In this document: positions 16,260-25,655 of the stretch, piece after piece
Numbering within the stretch: position 1 is the first letter of the stretch
How the letters are laid out: every line of letters begins with the position of its first letter
Assembly: GCA_963762865.1 (NCBI GenBank)
Contig: CAVXNC010000017.1
Span: 67,015 to 131,014, forward strand
Reading direction: 5' to 3'
DNA: 64,000 nucleotides
DNA from: DATHAP01 sp963762865
GTDB taxonomy: Bacteria; Actinomycetota; Actinomycetes; JACCUZ01
The notes under the pieces: model-generated
Told to the model about the DNA's origin: nothing
The model's input: only the letters and a program-made list of their open reading frames with translations
Database searches by the model: none
Translations under genes and position numbers: made by a program

Positions 16260-16618
16260 TCGAGCGGCCGGCGACCGGCGAAGCCGAGGTCGAGGCGGTG
16301 CCACCAGGCCAGGCCGCGGTCGCCCTCCAACCAACAGAGCAGGGCAGGTACGCCGCCCACCTCGCTCGGGAAGTCCACCAGCAGTGGCGCCAGGCCCTTG
16401 AGCTCGGCGCCGGTCTGCTGCACCTGCGTCAGCAGCTCGTCCAGTCGTGCCTGCGCGGCCTTGAGCTCGGGCAGCCCGCCCAGGTCGGTGGCGCGGCCAC
16501 CGGCCGACGCGGCGGCGGCGAGCTCAGCCGCGTCGGCCCGCAGGGTCACCACCTCGTCGAGGACGGGCAGCAGCCGGGCCAGCTCGGCCCGGGCCTCCTC
16601 GACGGTGAACAGCGCCAC
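16256..16618 (-). CDS. DUF2203 family protein
   Basis: 120 residues from GTG 16618 (VALFTVEEARAELARLLPVL). Helical hairpin N-terminus, then PELKAAQARLDELLTQVQQT, then the conserved C-terminal block LVDFPSEVGGVPALLCWLEG followed by AWWHRLDLGFAGRRPLE. This is typical of DUF2203 (conserved in Actinobacteria and Firmicutes, function unknown). It is the first gene of a two-gene unit, and its TGA overlaps the GTG of the hydrolase by four bases. Confidence 0.85.
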   Translation of the reverse strand: MALFTVEEARAELARLLPVLDEVVTLRADAAELAAAASAGGRATDLGGLPELKAAQARLDELLTQVQQTGAELKGLAPLLVDFPSEVGGVPALLCWLEGDRGLAWWHRLDLGFAGRRPLE

Positions 16619-16678
16619 GACGGCAGCCTGCCACGGGTGTCCCACCCGCCTGTCGGCCGCCGGGCCTAGCCTGCGGGC

Positions 16679-17242
16679 GTGCAGCAGCCGAGCAAGCTGG
16701 ATGCCACGCCGGCCGCCCGCGTCGAGGAGCTGGTCGACCTGCTGGGCCGCGACGAGGTCGTGGCGTGGTGCGCCGACCTGCTGGCCGGCCGGGCCGCCCA
16801 CGACGACCCCGACCTGCCGCCGCTCACCTGGCTCGGCGGCCCGTCGACGCCGTGGCTGCTGAGCCTCGACGGCGAGCAGCTGCAGGTCAACGCCTACTGG
16901 GTGCGGGTCTGGGGCGCCCGGGGACTGCTGCACTGCTACGAGCCGTCGGCCGCCCGCGACGTCGTCGCAGCGCTCGCGGACGACCACTGGCGGGTCCGGG
17001 AGATGGCCGGGAAGGTCGTCGCCACCTGGGAGGTCGGCGAGGCTGCCGACGGCCTCGTGCCGCTGCTCGACGACGAGGTGCCGCGGGTGCGGGCTGCGGC
17101 CGCCCGCGGGCTCGGTGTGGTGGGGGAGGGCGAGCACGCGGACGCCGTCCGCGAGGTCGCCGACGACCCCGAGGCCGCGGTGCGCAAGGCCGCGCAGGTC
17201 GCCCTGCGCCGGATGCGCACGCGGCTGGACCGCGACCTCTAG
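16679..17242 (+). CDS. HEAT-repeat protein
   Basis: 187 residues. C-terminal HEAT/armadillo-like repeats are evident: SAARDVVAALADDHWRVREM, ADGLVPLLDDEVPRVRAAAA and HADAVREVADDPEAAVRKAA, each about 31 residues. The N-terminal half (WCADLLAGRAAHDDPDLPPL, PWLLSLDGEQLQVNAYWVRV) is conserved in actinobacterial paralogues but has no named domain that I recognise. It diverges from DUF2203 across about 60 bases and precedes the next gene by 20 bases. It is probably a protein-interaction scaffold. Confidence 0.75.
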   Translation: MQQPSKLDATPAARVEELVDLLGRDEVVAWCADLLAGRAAHDDPDLPPLTWLGGPSTPWLLSLDGEQLQVNAYWVRVWGARGLLHCYEPSAARDVVAALADDHWRVREMAGKVVATWEVGEAADGLVPLLDDEVPRVRAAAARGLGVVGEGEHADAVREVADDPEAAVRKAAQVALRRMRTRLDRDL

Positions 17243-17262
17243 GCGACCGGTAGGTTGCGATC

Positions 17263-17766
17263 ATGGGCTGGCTCCCCGACGACTTCGAGCACCCGACCCG
17301 GGTCGACCTGACGACCGGTCACCACCTGCGCCCGATCCGCGGCAGCGACGTCGACATCGACCTGCCCGCGGTCATGGGGTCCCGCGAGCGGCTCTGGTCG
17401 ATCTATGGCGACGTGTGGGGCTGGCCGCCGGCGACGATGACCCGCGAGCAGGACCTCGAGGACCTGCAGCGCCACGAGCGCGAGATCGAGGCCCACGAGT
17501 CGTTCAACTACGCGCTGCTCGACGAGGACGAGACCCGGCTGCTGGGCTGCGTCTACCTCGACCCGGCCGAGCGGGTCGGCGCCGATGCCGACATCTCCTG
17601 GTGGGTCGTCGACGAGCTGGTGGGCTCCGACGTCGAGGCCGAGCTGGACGAGCTGGTGCCCTACTGGGTCGCCCAGGACTGGCCCTTCGACCAGCCGCGC
17701 TACGTACCCCGGGAGATCTCCTGGGCGGAGTGGGCCGCGCTCCCCGAGGTGCCGCCGACGGACTGA
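17263..17766 (+). CDS. GNAT-like acetyltransferase family protein
   Basis: 167 residues. The fold is suggested by LTTGHHLRPIRGSDVDIDLP, ESFNYALLDEDETRLLGCVY, LDPAERVGADADISWWVVDE and a final FDQPRYVPREISWAEWAALP. The acetyl-CoA P-loop (R/Q-x-x-G-x-G/A) is missing or strongly degenerate, so enzymatic activity is doubtful. It matches small actinobacterial proteins commonly named N-acetyltransferase. It is probably co-transcribed with the HEAT-repeat gene. Confidence 0.6.
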   Translation: MGWLPDDFEHPTRVDLTTGHHLRPIRGSDVDIDLPAVMGSRERLWSIYGDVWGWPPATMTREQDLEDLQRHEREIEAHESFNYALLDEDETRLLGCVYLDPAERVGADADISWWVVDELVGSDVEAELDELVPYWVAQDWPFDQPRYVPREISWAEWAALPEVPPTD

Positions 17767-17952
17767 GCGTCAGTGACGCACAGTCACCGATCCGTGCGGA
17801 GCGCAACCCGACACGCCGGTAGGACACCACAATTTGCCCTGTCTTGGGGCAAGAGGGGTTCAGGAGACGGCTGTGACGCCCGAGCATGATCACGAGCCGG
17901 CAGAGAACTCAGCAGGCAGGCAGGCACGACGAGCTGACGGGCGGGAGCAGGC

Positions 17953-19275
17953 GTGCGGTACGTGGCACAGGTCGGTCGTGTCGTCCTCGGGACGGCCCTG
18001 GCCGCCGTCCTGACGGTCACGGCGGTGGGCGCGACGCCCGCGGCGGCCGCAGTCGCAAACCCCGCCGCGCCGGTCGCCGCGCCGGACGTCCCCGAGGGCT
18101 GGTCGCCCTACCTCCCGCAGGTCTCCTGCGACCCGGTCGCCAAGCCCGGGACCCTGGCGCTGCGCAGCATGCTGCTCTCGGCCTATGGCGGCCGGGACCT
18201 GGGGATCACCCGGTCCTGCGACATCGGTGCGCAGAGCGAGCACAAGGAGGGCCGCGCCTGGGACTGGGGCCTGGACTCCGCCAAGCCGGCCGAGAAGGCG
18301 CTGGCGACCCAGTTCCTCGACTGGCTGCTCGCGCCGGGGCCGAAGGGCACCACCGGCTACCAGGCGCGGCGGCTCGGCGTGATGTACGTGATCTACAACG
18401 GCCGGATCTGGTCGTCGTACCGCGCCGACGACGGCTGGCGGGCCTACAGCGGCGGCGAGAGCCACGGCGACCACCTGCACATCTCGCAGGCCTGGACCGG
18501 AGCGATGAAGCGGTCGTCGTGGTGGACCGGCAAGGCCGCCGCGGTGGACTACGGGCCGTGCGTCGAGATCGAGGGCGTGCCGGCGGCCGCGTGGTCGGCG
18601 CCGCGTGCCACCCCCTGCCCTGCTCCGATCAGCGCGATGAGCCTCACCGGCACGCCGCTGCTCGCGCGCGAGTCCACCGGTCCGTACGTCGTCCAGCTGC
18701 AACGGCTGCTGTCGGTGTCGCCCGTGACGGGCTTCTTCGGGCCGATCACCGAGGCCGCCGTGATCTCGCTGCAGAAGGCGAGGGGGCTCAAGCAGACCGG
18801 CACCAGCACCGTGGCGACCTGGACGGCGGCTCGGGCGGGGTCCTCGTCCTCGGGTGGCACGACCGTGACACCGCCGACCTCGGACCCGGCGATCTCGGCG
18901 CGCTCGCTGCCGTCGCGGATGACCTACCGAGTCGTGAAGGGGGACAGCCTGTCGCGCATCGCGTCCCGCTGGCGCTCGACGGTGGACGGCATCAGGTCGG
19001 CGAGCTCGCTCAAGAGCGACGTGCTGCAGATCGGGCAGGTGCTGACCTTGCCGGTGCGCTCCACCCTGACGAAGTACACCTACACGGCGCTGCGCAAGGG
19101 CGACAAGAACGCCGCGGTGAGGGCACTGCAGACCGGGATGCGGATGCGGCCGAAGTACCGCACCGGGCTCTTCGGCGACATCACGAAGCGCAACGTCAAC
19201 CGGCTGAAGGCACGGCACGGCTGGCCGGCCGACGGCACGGTCGGGGTCGGCGTGTGGCGGGCGCTCGGCGCCTGA
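17953..19275 (+). CDS. Secreted peptidoglycan-binding protein: LAS-peptidase-like domain, two PG_binding_1 domains, LysM
   Basis: 440 residues. Signal peptide at 1-33 (VLTVTAVGATPAAAA). Residues 55-200 contain AQSEHKEGRAWDWGLDS and GESHGDHLHISQAWTG, the H...D...H pattern of LAS-type D-Ala-D-Ala peptidase-like domains. A peptidoglycan-binding domain follows (VVQLQRLLSVSPVTGFFGPI), then LysM (TYRVVKGDSLSRIASRW...LQIGQVLTLP), then a second peptidoglycan-binding repeat (AVRALQTGMRMRPKYRTGLF). Likely role: cell-wall-associated endopeptidase or carboxypeptidase. It is monocistronic with a long (186-base) leader. GTG 17953 is the best start. Confidence 0.82.
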   Translation: MRYVAQVGRVVLGTALAAVLTVTAVGATPAAAAVANPAAPVAAPDVPEGWSPYLPQVSCDPVAKPGTLALRSMLLSAYGGRDLGITRSCDIGAQSEHKEGRAWDWGLDSAKPAEKALATQFLDWLLAPGPKGTTGYQARRLGVMYVIYNGRIWSSYRADDGWRAYSGGESHGDHLHISQAWTGAMKRSSWWTGKAAAVDYGPCVEIEGVPAAAWSAPRATPCPAPISAMSLTGTPLLARESTGPYVVQLQRLLSVSPVTGFFGPITEAAVISLQKARGLKQTGTSTVATWTAARAGSSSSGGTTVTPPTSDPAISARSLPSRMTYRVVKGDSLSRIASRWRSTVDGIRSASSLKSDVLQIGQVLTLPVRSTLTKYTYTALRKGDKNAAVRALQTGMRMRPKYRTGLFGDITKRNVNRLKARHGWPADGTVGVGVWRALGA

Positions 19276-19445
19276 GCCGGCCGATCGCCGTGGGGTAGAG
19301 CACGCAGCCGCTGCGCGCCGCGCGGCGCATTGCAATCTATTCGGGTGGAATGACCTGCCGCTGGTCCGAGCGACGCGGGCCTGCCTCTTGTCCGCGACGT
19401 TCTGTGATGGCCAGACTGGCGGTCCACCTCGAGAAGGGGTCCGCA

Positions 19446-21080
19446 ATGGACACCCACACCAAGCAGCAACTGACGTTCGAGCCACCCGGTCCAGGATCGT
19501 GGGACCTCGATTCGCTGCACTTCCCTCGACCGGTCACCCCTTACTGGGCGGAGATGCATCCGGAGCCGTTCAGCCTCGGGTACGCCGACATGACGGCGTA
19601 CTACGGCGCTCCGATCCAGACCAGACGGACCGCCTACGTCAACGGGTTCTGCTACGGGCAGATGCAGCCCGTGCCCCCCGAAGCGTTCCCCGACCGCGTC
19701 CAGCGCGCCGCGGAGGTGTTCGACCGCAAGCTGTGGCGTGACAGTGCGCAGGAGTGGCAGGAGGTTCGCAAGCCGGCATCGGTGAAAGCCAACCGCGAGA
19801 TCCAGGCGATCGATCCCGACCAGCTCGCGGACAAGGAGCTGGTGGACCACCTGCTCCGTTGCCGCGACAACCACGTCTCGATGATCAGGCAACACATGGC
19901 CTTCACCGGCACCGCCGTCATCTCCCCGGGTGACTTCCTCGCCCACGTGAGGCAGTGGACCGGGCTGCCGACGGTGAAGCTGCTCGGTCTGATGCGCGGC
20001 GCATCCACGGTCTCCGGTGGAAGCTCGCCGGAGCACGCCACCCTGGTCGCGGCCTACCGCGCCGACGCTGCCGCGCGCGAGGCACTCGGCTCGGACGAGG
20101 ACCCCGGGGCGCTCCTCGAGCGCCTGCGGCGAGAGCCCAGCGCCACCGGTCAGGCGCTCAACGACTACCTCGACTTCGTCGGGTACCGACTGCTCGACGG
20201 GTTCGACATCTCGAACCACTGTGCACTCGAGCTGCCGGACGTGCTCCTGCGCTCCATCCGAACCGCGATCGACGAGGCAGCTGCGGCATCGGACCTCGAC
20301 CAGCAGATTGCCGACGTCGGCAGCCACGTTCCGGAGGAGCATCGCGAGGACTACCACGCACTGCTCGAGGAGGCCCGGGTCGGGTACTCGGTGCGCGACG
20401 AGCGCGGTGTCTACGGAGACATCTGGGCGTCCGGGCTGATGCGCCGTGCCGCACTGGCAGCCGGCCGTCGACTCGCGGAACGTGGGCGTCTCCACGATCC
20501 TGAGCACTTCGTCTTCGCGGACATCGACGAGATGTGCGCGATGCTTGATGAAGCGCCGACGCCGACGGCCGAGGAGCTGGCCGCTCGCCACACCTACCAC
20601 CGGACGTACACCGCGAAGGACGCCCCGATGCACCTCGGGGACAGTCCGCCACCGATGCCCGACCCGTCGGCGCTCCCGCCGCCGATGGCCAGGCTGATGG
20701 CTGCGATCGGCACGGCGATGGGCGAGATGTTTGCAGTCTCGGAAGAGGCTCACGAGGAGACGGTGATCCGCGGCCTGGGTGCCAGCTCGGGCGTACGGGA
20801 AGGGATCGCGCGGCGCGTCGCCGGTGCGGCGGACTTCGACCGCATTCAGCGGGGCGATGTGCTGCTCACCGAGGCGACCACCGAGGCCTTCAACATCCTG
20901 CTGCCGTTGCTCAGCGCGATCGTCACCGACAGCGGCGGTGCTCTGTCGCACGCGGCGATCGTCTCCCGGGAGTACGGCATCCCCGGTGTCGTCGGCACCC
21001 GCGATGCCACCGAGCGGATCGCCGACGGCACCCTCGTCCGGGTGGACGGTGACGCGGGCACCGTGACGGTCCTCGGGTGA
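19446..21080 (+). CDS. PEP-synthase-like dikinase subunit: central domain plus phosphohistidine swivel domain
   Basis: 544 residues from ATG 19446 (GAGAAGGGG upstream). The large helical central part (about 50-420) resembles the substrate-binding region of rifampin phosphotransferase/PEP-synthase-like proteins, including the PPPMPDPSALPPPMARL segment before the swivel domain. The C-terminal mobile domain (about 440-544) carries the catalytic His502 in TDSGGALSHAAIVSREYGIP and ends GVVGTRDATERIADG. It has no ATP-grasp domain; the next gene, overlapping by four bases, supplies one. The two products should act as one enzyme that moves phosphate from ATP to His502 and then to an acceptor. The acceptor is not known. 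Confidence 0.85.
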   Translation: MDTHTKQQLTFEPPGPGSWDLDSLHFPRPVTPYWAEMHPEPFSLGYADMTAYYGAPIQTRRTAYVNGFCYGQMQPVPPEAFPDRVQRAAEVFDRKLWRDSAQEWQEVRKPASVKANREIQAIDPDQLADKELVDHLLRCRDNHVSMIRQHMAFTGTAVISPGDFLAHVRQWTGLPTVKLLGLMRGASTVSGGSSPEHATLVAAYRADAAAREALGSDEDPGALLERLRREPSATGQALNDYLDFVGYRLLDGFDISNHCALELPDVLLRSIRTAIDEAAAASDLDQQIADVGSHVPEEHREDYHALLEEARVGYSVRDERGVYGDIWASGLMRRAALAAGRRLAERGRLHDPEHFVFADIDEMCAMLDEAPTPTAEELAARHTYHRTYTAKDAPMHLGDSPPPMPDPSALPPPMARLMAAIGTAMGEMFAVSEEAHEETVIRGLGASSGVREGIARRVAGAADFDRIQRGDVLLTEATTEAFNILLPLLSAIVTDSGGALSHAAIVSREYGIPGVVGTRDATERIADGTLVRVDGDAGTVTVLG

Positions 21081-22345
21081 GCGGCATCGTCCCGCTGGTC
21101 GGTGCGGACAACGAGGAGCTGTACGGCGGGAAAGCTGTGGGTCTGGGAGACGCGCTGCGGGCCGGACTGCCGGTGCCACCGGGCATCGCCCTACCGGGAC
21201 CCGCCGTTGACGCGATCGCGTCCGGCGAGGCCGATGCCACGACCGCGCTGCGTGACGCCGTGCGACCGCTGCCGATGCCCGTGGCCGTGCGGTCGTCCGC
21301 GGTCGACGAGGACAGCGCCGGGGCGAGCTTCGCTGGACAGCACATCACCGTCCTCAACGTGCCGTCGGCTGACGACGTAGAGGCGGCCGTCCGGGAGGTC
21401 TGGTGGTCAGCCAACTCCGACTCGGCCATCACCTATCGCAAGCGACTCGGTGTCTTCGCCAGGCCGAGCGTCGGTGTGGTCGTTCAGTCACTGCTGCAGC
21501 CGGAGACTGCGGGTGTGATGTTCACCCGAAACCCGATCACCGGCGCGGACGAGCGAATGATCGAAGCGAGCTGGGGTCTGGGTGAGGCGGTGGTTTCGGG
21601 CCGGGTCATTCCCGACTCCTACCGGGTAGCCCGTGGCGGCGACGTGCTCGAGCGTCGTCCAGGACTCAAGAAGTTCGCGATTCGTTCCGCGTCGGCCGGT
21701 GGCACCGTGGACGAGGAGGTCGCAGCCGACCTGGTGGAGTCCCTGTGTCTGCGGGACGAGCATCTGCAGGCTCTGTCGGCCCTGGCCGACGACTGTGAGC
21801 GGGTGTACGGCGCGGAGCGTGACGTCGAGTGGGCCTTCGCGGATGGACAGCTCTACCTATTGCAATGCCGGGCGGTGACGCGGTCGGCGGGCGTCGCGCC
21901 GACGATGGCACCGGCAGCGCCGCCGGTCTCGGGCGACGTCCTCGTGCACGTGCCGTTGTTCTCCGATCTGGCCGGGCCCGATCGCGACGCTATCGCGCGA
22001 CTGTTCACTCAGCGGGTGTTCGCGTCCGGCGAGACCGTCACCAAGGAGGGGTCGGACGCTGCGGCGTTCTACCTCATCGAGTCGGGCACGGCAACGGTGA
22101 CCGTGCACGGTGCGTTTCGACGGACCTTGCATTCAGGGGACTACTTCGGCGAGATCGCACTTATCGATGGGGGGGCCCGCTCAGCCACGGTGACCGCCGA
22201 CGGCGAGCTCGTCTGCCAGGGGATCACGTTGTGGGACTTCCAGCCGCTCGTGCAGCGCAACACGACCATGGCCTGGACGCTGCTGCAGACACTCGCCGGC
22301 ATGCTGCGCGAGACCAATGACGACGCGCAGATCCCCCCGAAGTAG
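21077..22345 (+). CDS. PEP-synthase-like ATP-grasp subunit fused to a cyclic-nucleotide-binding domain
   Basis: 422 residues from GTG 21077, which overlaps the stop of the upstream gene (GTGA). Residues 1-270 are a PPDK_N/PEP-synthase ATP-grasp domain: Lys19 in LYGGKAVGLGDAL, Arg72 in VAVRSSAVDEDS, FAGQHITVLNV, GVMFTRNPITGADERMIEAS and DVEWAFADGQLYLLQCRAVT. Residues 288-412 are a CRP-type cyclic-nucleotide-binding domain with the phosphate-binding cassette GDYFGEIALIDGGARSATV, keeping Glu359 and Arg368, the usual cAMP-contacting residues. No DNA-binding helix-turn-helix follows. cAMP control of the kinase step is the natural inference. In single-chain homologues the ATP-grasp half comes first; here the gene order is reversed. 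Confidence 0.88.
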   Translation: MSGIVPLVGADNEELYGGKAVGLGDALRAGLPVPPGIALPGPAVDAIASGEADATTALRDAVRPLPMPVAVRSSAVDEDSAGASFAGQHITVLNVPSADDVEAAVREVWWSANSDSAITYRKRLGVFARPSVGVVVQSLLQPETAGVMFTRNPITGADERMIEASWGLGEAVVSGRVIPDSYRVARGGDVLERRPGLKKFAIRSASAGGTVDEEVAADLVESLCLRDEHLQALSALADDCERVYGAERDVEWAFADGQLYLLQCRAVTRSAGVAPTMAPAAPPVSGDVLVHVPLFSDLAGPDRDAIARLFTQRVFASGETVTKEGSDAAAFYLIESGTATVTVHGAFRRTLHSGDYFGEIALIDGGARSATVTADGELVCQGITLWDFQPLVQRNTTMAWTLLQTLAGMLRETNDDAQIPPK

Positions 22346-22355
22346 CAGCAGCCGC

Positions 22356-23027
22356 TCAGCGGCCGGTGGCCGAGAAGTGCTGGTAGTCCTTCTTGGTCGT
22401 CCACGACCCGCCCCAGCTCCAGCCGATCGACGTGAACGCAGACCGGACGGCGCGGGTGACCATGCCCTTGCGCAGCGGTGACCGGTCGATGTAGGTCGCA
22501 CCGGCCGGAGGCTGCACGGTCGACCCGGACACGTAGGGGTTCTGGACCGGGTTGAGGTCGATCGCCCGGCCGTAGGAGTGCTCCGACCACGACGTACCGC
22601 CGGTGACTCGCCGGCAGTTGAATGCCGACGTGTTGTTGGCCGCCATCGAGGCGGCGTCGCTGCCGCGGTAGGCGTCGACGAGCCGCATCCGCCGGATCGG
22701 GAAGCGCTGGTCGTAGAGCGACCGGAAGACGCCGACCGTCGCGCGGGCCTGGTCCTCGTGCACCACCAGCCGGCCGTAGCCCGCCGTGCCGTCGAAGCGG
22801 ACGAACGAGACCCGCAGGTAGCGCAGGTCGCGCAGCGGCACCGGGCAGCCCGGTCGCCAGGTGTAGGTCATCCGGCCGGCCAGGTCCGCGTCGATGGTGC
22901 GGACCGTCGATCGGAAGGCCGGCAGCACCTCGGCGCCGGTGGCGGGCGAGGGCGCGGTGGGGGAGAGCAGCGCGAGCGCGACAGCCGCAGCGGCCAGCAC
23001 CCGGCGAGCCACTGCGGTGCGCTTCAC
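22356..23027 (-). CDS. Secreted M15-family (VanY-like) peptidase
   Basis: 223 residues from GTG 23027. Signal peptide at 1-32 (AALSP...ATGA). The active-site pattern SWSEHSYGRAIDLNP (S-x-H-x-x-G-x-A-x-D) and the later KKDYQHFSATGR (final metal His) mark a D-Ala-D-Ala carboxypeptidase-type M15 domain. The family cleaves peptidoglycan stem peptides or related amide bonds outside the membrane. It ends ten bases from the convergent dikinase gene and has no operon partner on its own strand. Confidence 0.82.
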   Translation of the reverse strand: MKRTAVARRVLAAAAVALALLSPTAPSPATGAEVLPAFRSTVRTIDADLAGRMTYTWRPGCPVPLRDLRYLRVSFVRFDGTAGYGRLVVHEDQARATVGVFRSLYDQRFPIRRMRLVDAYRGSDAASMAANNTSAFNCRRVTGGTSWSEHSYGRAIDLNPVQNPYVSGSTVQPPAGATYIDRSPLRKGMVTRAVRSAFTSIGWSWGGSWTTKKDYQHFSATGR

Positions 23028-23074
23028 CCGGCCACCCTGGCAGAGCGGATGCAACCGGTGGGGGATGCTGCCGG

Positions 23075-25601
23075 TCAGTCGTTCCGGTCGACGGCGGTGA
23101 CGACCACCACGGCCTCACCGGCCTCGTCCGAGGCGGCCAGGTCGACGGTGGCGGAGATCCCCCAGTCGTGGTCGCCGGCCGGGTCGTCGAAGACCTGCCG
23201 CACCGCCCACCGGCCCGGCTGCCTCGGTGATGAGCAGCAGCGCCGGTCCGCGGGCGTCGGGGCCGGTCATCAGCTGGTCGTGGTCGGCCCAGTAGCCGGC
23301 CATCGCCTCCGACCACGCGGCCGCGTCCCAGCCGGCGTCCGCGTCGAGCTCGCCCAGGTCGGCGTAGCGCCGCAGCGCCGCCAGCTCGACCCGCCGGAAC
23401 ATCGCGTTGCGCACCAGCACCCGGAAGGCCCGGGTGTTCGACGTGACCGCGGGCGGCTTCTCGTCGCGGACGTGGTGCTGTGCGACGTCGGCCTGCTCCA
23501 TCTGGTCGATGCTGGTGAGCCGCTCCCACTCGTCGAGCAGGCTGGAGTCGACCTGGCGCACCAGCTCGCCGAGCCATTCGGTGAGGTCGGTCAGCTCCTC
23601 GGTCCGTGCCGCCTCCGGCACGGTCTGGCGCAACGCCTTGTAGGCGTCGGCCAGGTAGCGCAGCACCAGCCCCTCGGAGCGCGCGAGCTGGTAGAAGCCG
23701 ACGTACTCCGTGAAGGTCATCGCTCGCTCGGACATGTCGCGCGCGACGGACTTCGGCTTGAGCTCGTGGTCGGCGACCCAGGGGTGCCCGCGACGGTAGG
23801 TCTCGTAGGCGTGCTCCAGCAGCTCACGCATCGGCTGCGGGTAGGTGACGTCCTCGAGGAGCTCCATCCGCTCGTCGTACTCGATGCCCTCCGCCTTCAT
23901 CGCCGCGACGGCCTCGCCGCGCGCCTTCTTGCGCTGCGCCTGCACGACCTGGCGCGGGTCCTCGAGCGTGGCCTCCAGGACAGAGAGGACGTCGAGGGCG
24001 TACGTCGCCGAACCGCTGTCGAGGAGCTCCAGCGAGGCGACCGCGAAGGTGGAGAGGGGCTGGTTGAGGGCGAAGTCGGGCTGCAGCTCGACGGTGAGCC
24101 GCACCTGCCGGCCGTCCGGCTCGGGCCGGTCAAGTCGCTGCACGACGCCACCAGCCAGCAGGGCGCGGTAGATCGCGATGGCGTGCTTGATGTGGCGCAG
24201 CTGGCGCTCGCGGGGCTCGTGGTTGTCCTCGAGCAGCTGTCGGATCGCGGTGAAAGGGTCACCCGGCCGGGCGATGACGTTGAGCAGCATCGAGTGCGTG
24301 ACCGAGAAGGACGACGTCAACGGCTCGGGCTCGGCGGCGACAAGCCGCTCGAAGGTCGGCTCGCCCCACGACACGAAGCCCTCGGGCGGCTTGCGCTTCA
24401 CCAGCTTGCGCAGCTTCTTGGGGTCGTCACCGGCCTTGGCCTTCGCCTTCTCGTTCTCCACGACGTGGTCCGGTGCCTGCACGACGACGGTGCCGGCGGT
24501 GTCGTAACCGGCCCGCCCGGCGCGGCCGGCGACCTGGTGGAACTCACGGGCTGTCAGGTGCCTGGTGCGCGACCCGTCGTACTTGGACAGGGCCGTGATG
24601 AGCACCGTGCGGATCGGCACGTTGATGCCGACGCCCAACGTGTCGGTGCCGCAGATCACCTTGAGCAGCCCGGCCTGCGCGAGCGTCTCGACCAGCCGGC
24701 GGTAGCGCGGCAGCATGCCGGCGTGGTGCACGCCGATGCCGTGCCGGACGAGCCGCGACAGCGTCTTGCCGAAGCCGGCCGAGAAGCGGAAGCCGCCGAT
24801 CATCTCGGCGATCTCGTCGCGCTCCGCCCGCGTCGCCACGTTGACGCTGGTGAGCGCCTGCGCCCGCTCGATGGCTGCGAGCTGGGTGAAGTGCACGACG
24901 TAGACCGGCGCCCGGTCGGTGTGCAGCAGCTCGTCGAGCGTCTCGTGCACCGGAGTCGTCGCGTAGTAGTACGTCAGCGGGACGGGCCGCTCGCCGGTGG
25001 CGACGATCGCGGTCGCTCGCGACGTACGCCGCGAAAGGTCGCTCTCGAAGCGCGACATGTCGCCGAGGGTCGCCGACATGAGCAGGAACTGTGCCCGCGG
25101 CAGCTCGAGGAGGGGGACCTGCCAGGCCCATCCGCGATCCGGGTCCGAGTAGTAGTGGAACTCGTCCATCACGACGAGACCCACGTCGGTGTCGGCCCCC
25201 TCGCGGAGCGCCTGGTTGGCGAGGACTTCTGCGGTGGCGGTGATGATCGGTGCGTCCGGGTTCACCGACGCGTCGCCGGTGAGCATGCCGACCTTGTCGG
25301 CACCGAACATGTCGCACAGCGCGAAGAACTTCTCCGACACCAGCGCCTTGATCGGCGCGGTGTAGACGCTGCGGCGACCCTGGGCCAGCGCCGCGAAGTG
25401 GGCGCCGGCCGCTACCAGGCTCTTGCCGCTGCCTGTCGGCGTCGCGAGGATCACGTTGCTGCCGGAGACCAGCTCGATCAGTGCTTCGGTCTGCGCCGGG
25501 TAGAGCTCGAGCCCCTGCGTCGCCGTCCAGGCCGAGAACGACTCGAAGAGGGTGTCGGGATCAGCTGCCTCCGGGCCGGGCAGCTGGTCGACGAGGCGCA
25601 C
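23075..25601 (-). CDS. DEAD/DEAH-box RNA helicase with C-terminal DUF3516 (frameshift near the 3' end)
   Basis: About 842 residues if the frame is corrected. Walker A ATPTGSGKS at 53-61, motif II VMDEFHYYSDPDRGWAWQ, SAT motif LLMSATLGDMSR and motif VI FHQVAGRAGRAGYDTAG. Then a long DUF3516 C-terminal half (RKPPEGFVSWGEPTFERLVA...). This is the actinobacterial SKI2-like helicase family, probably acting in RNA turnover. The reading frame is intact to ALLLITEAAG, then shifts. Removing one G near 23205 restores RWAVRQVFDDP...DWGISATVDL and a stop at 23075. As written, translation would enter a wrong frame before the end. Either error or recent mutation. Confidence 0.85.
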
Positions 25602-25655
25602 CGGCCCGAGGATACGGCGGCGCTGCGCCTCCCCGGTGGCTGCCGGCTTCCCCGG

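Noticed and set aside
17767..17952. c-di-AMP (ydaO) riboswitch before the LysM protein
   Set aside because: Leader length and gene type fit, but I could not trace the conserved ydaO core; only small hairpins are visible. An Infernal search with RF00379 would decide.
19446..21080. Naming the gene rph (rifampin phosphotransferase)
   Set aside because: The enzyme is split, the partner has a cyclic-nucleotide-binding domain, and no RAE is seen upstream. Similarity alone does not prove rifamycin as substrate.
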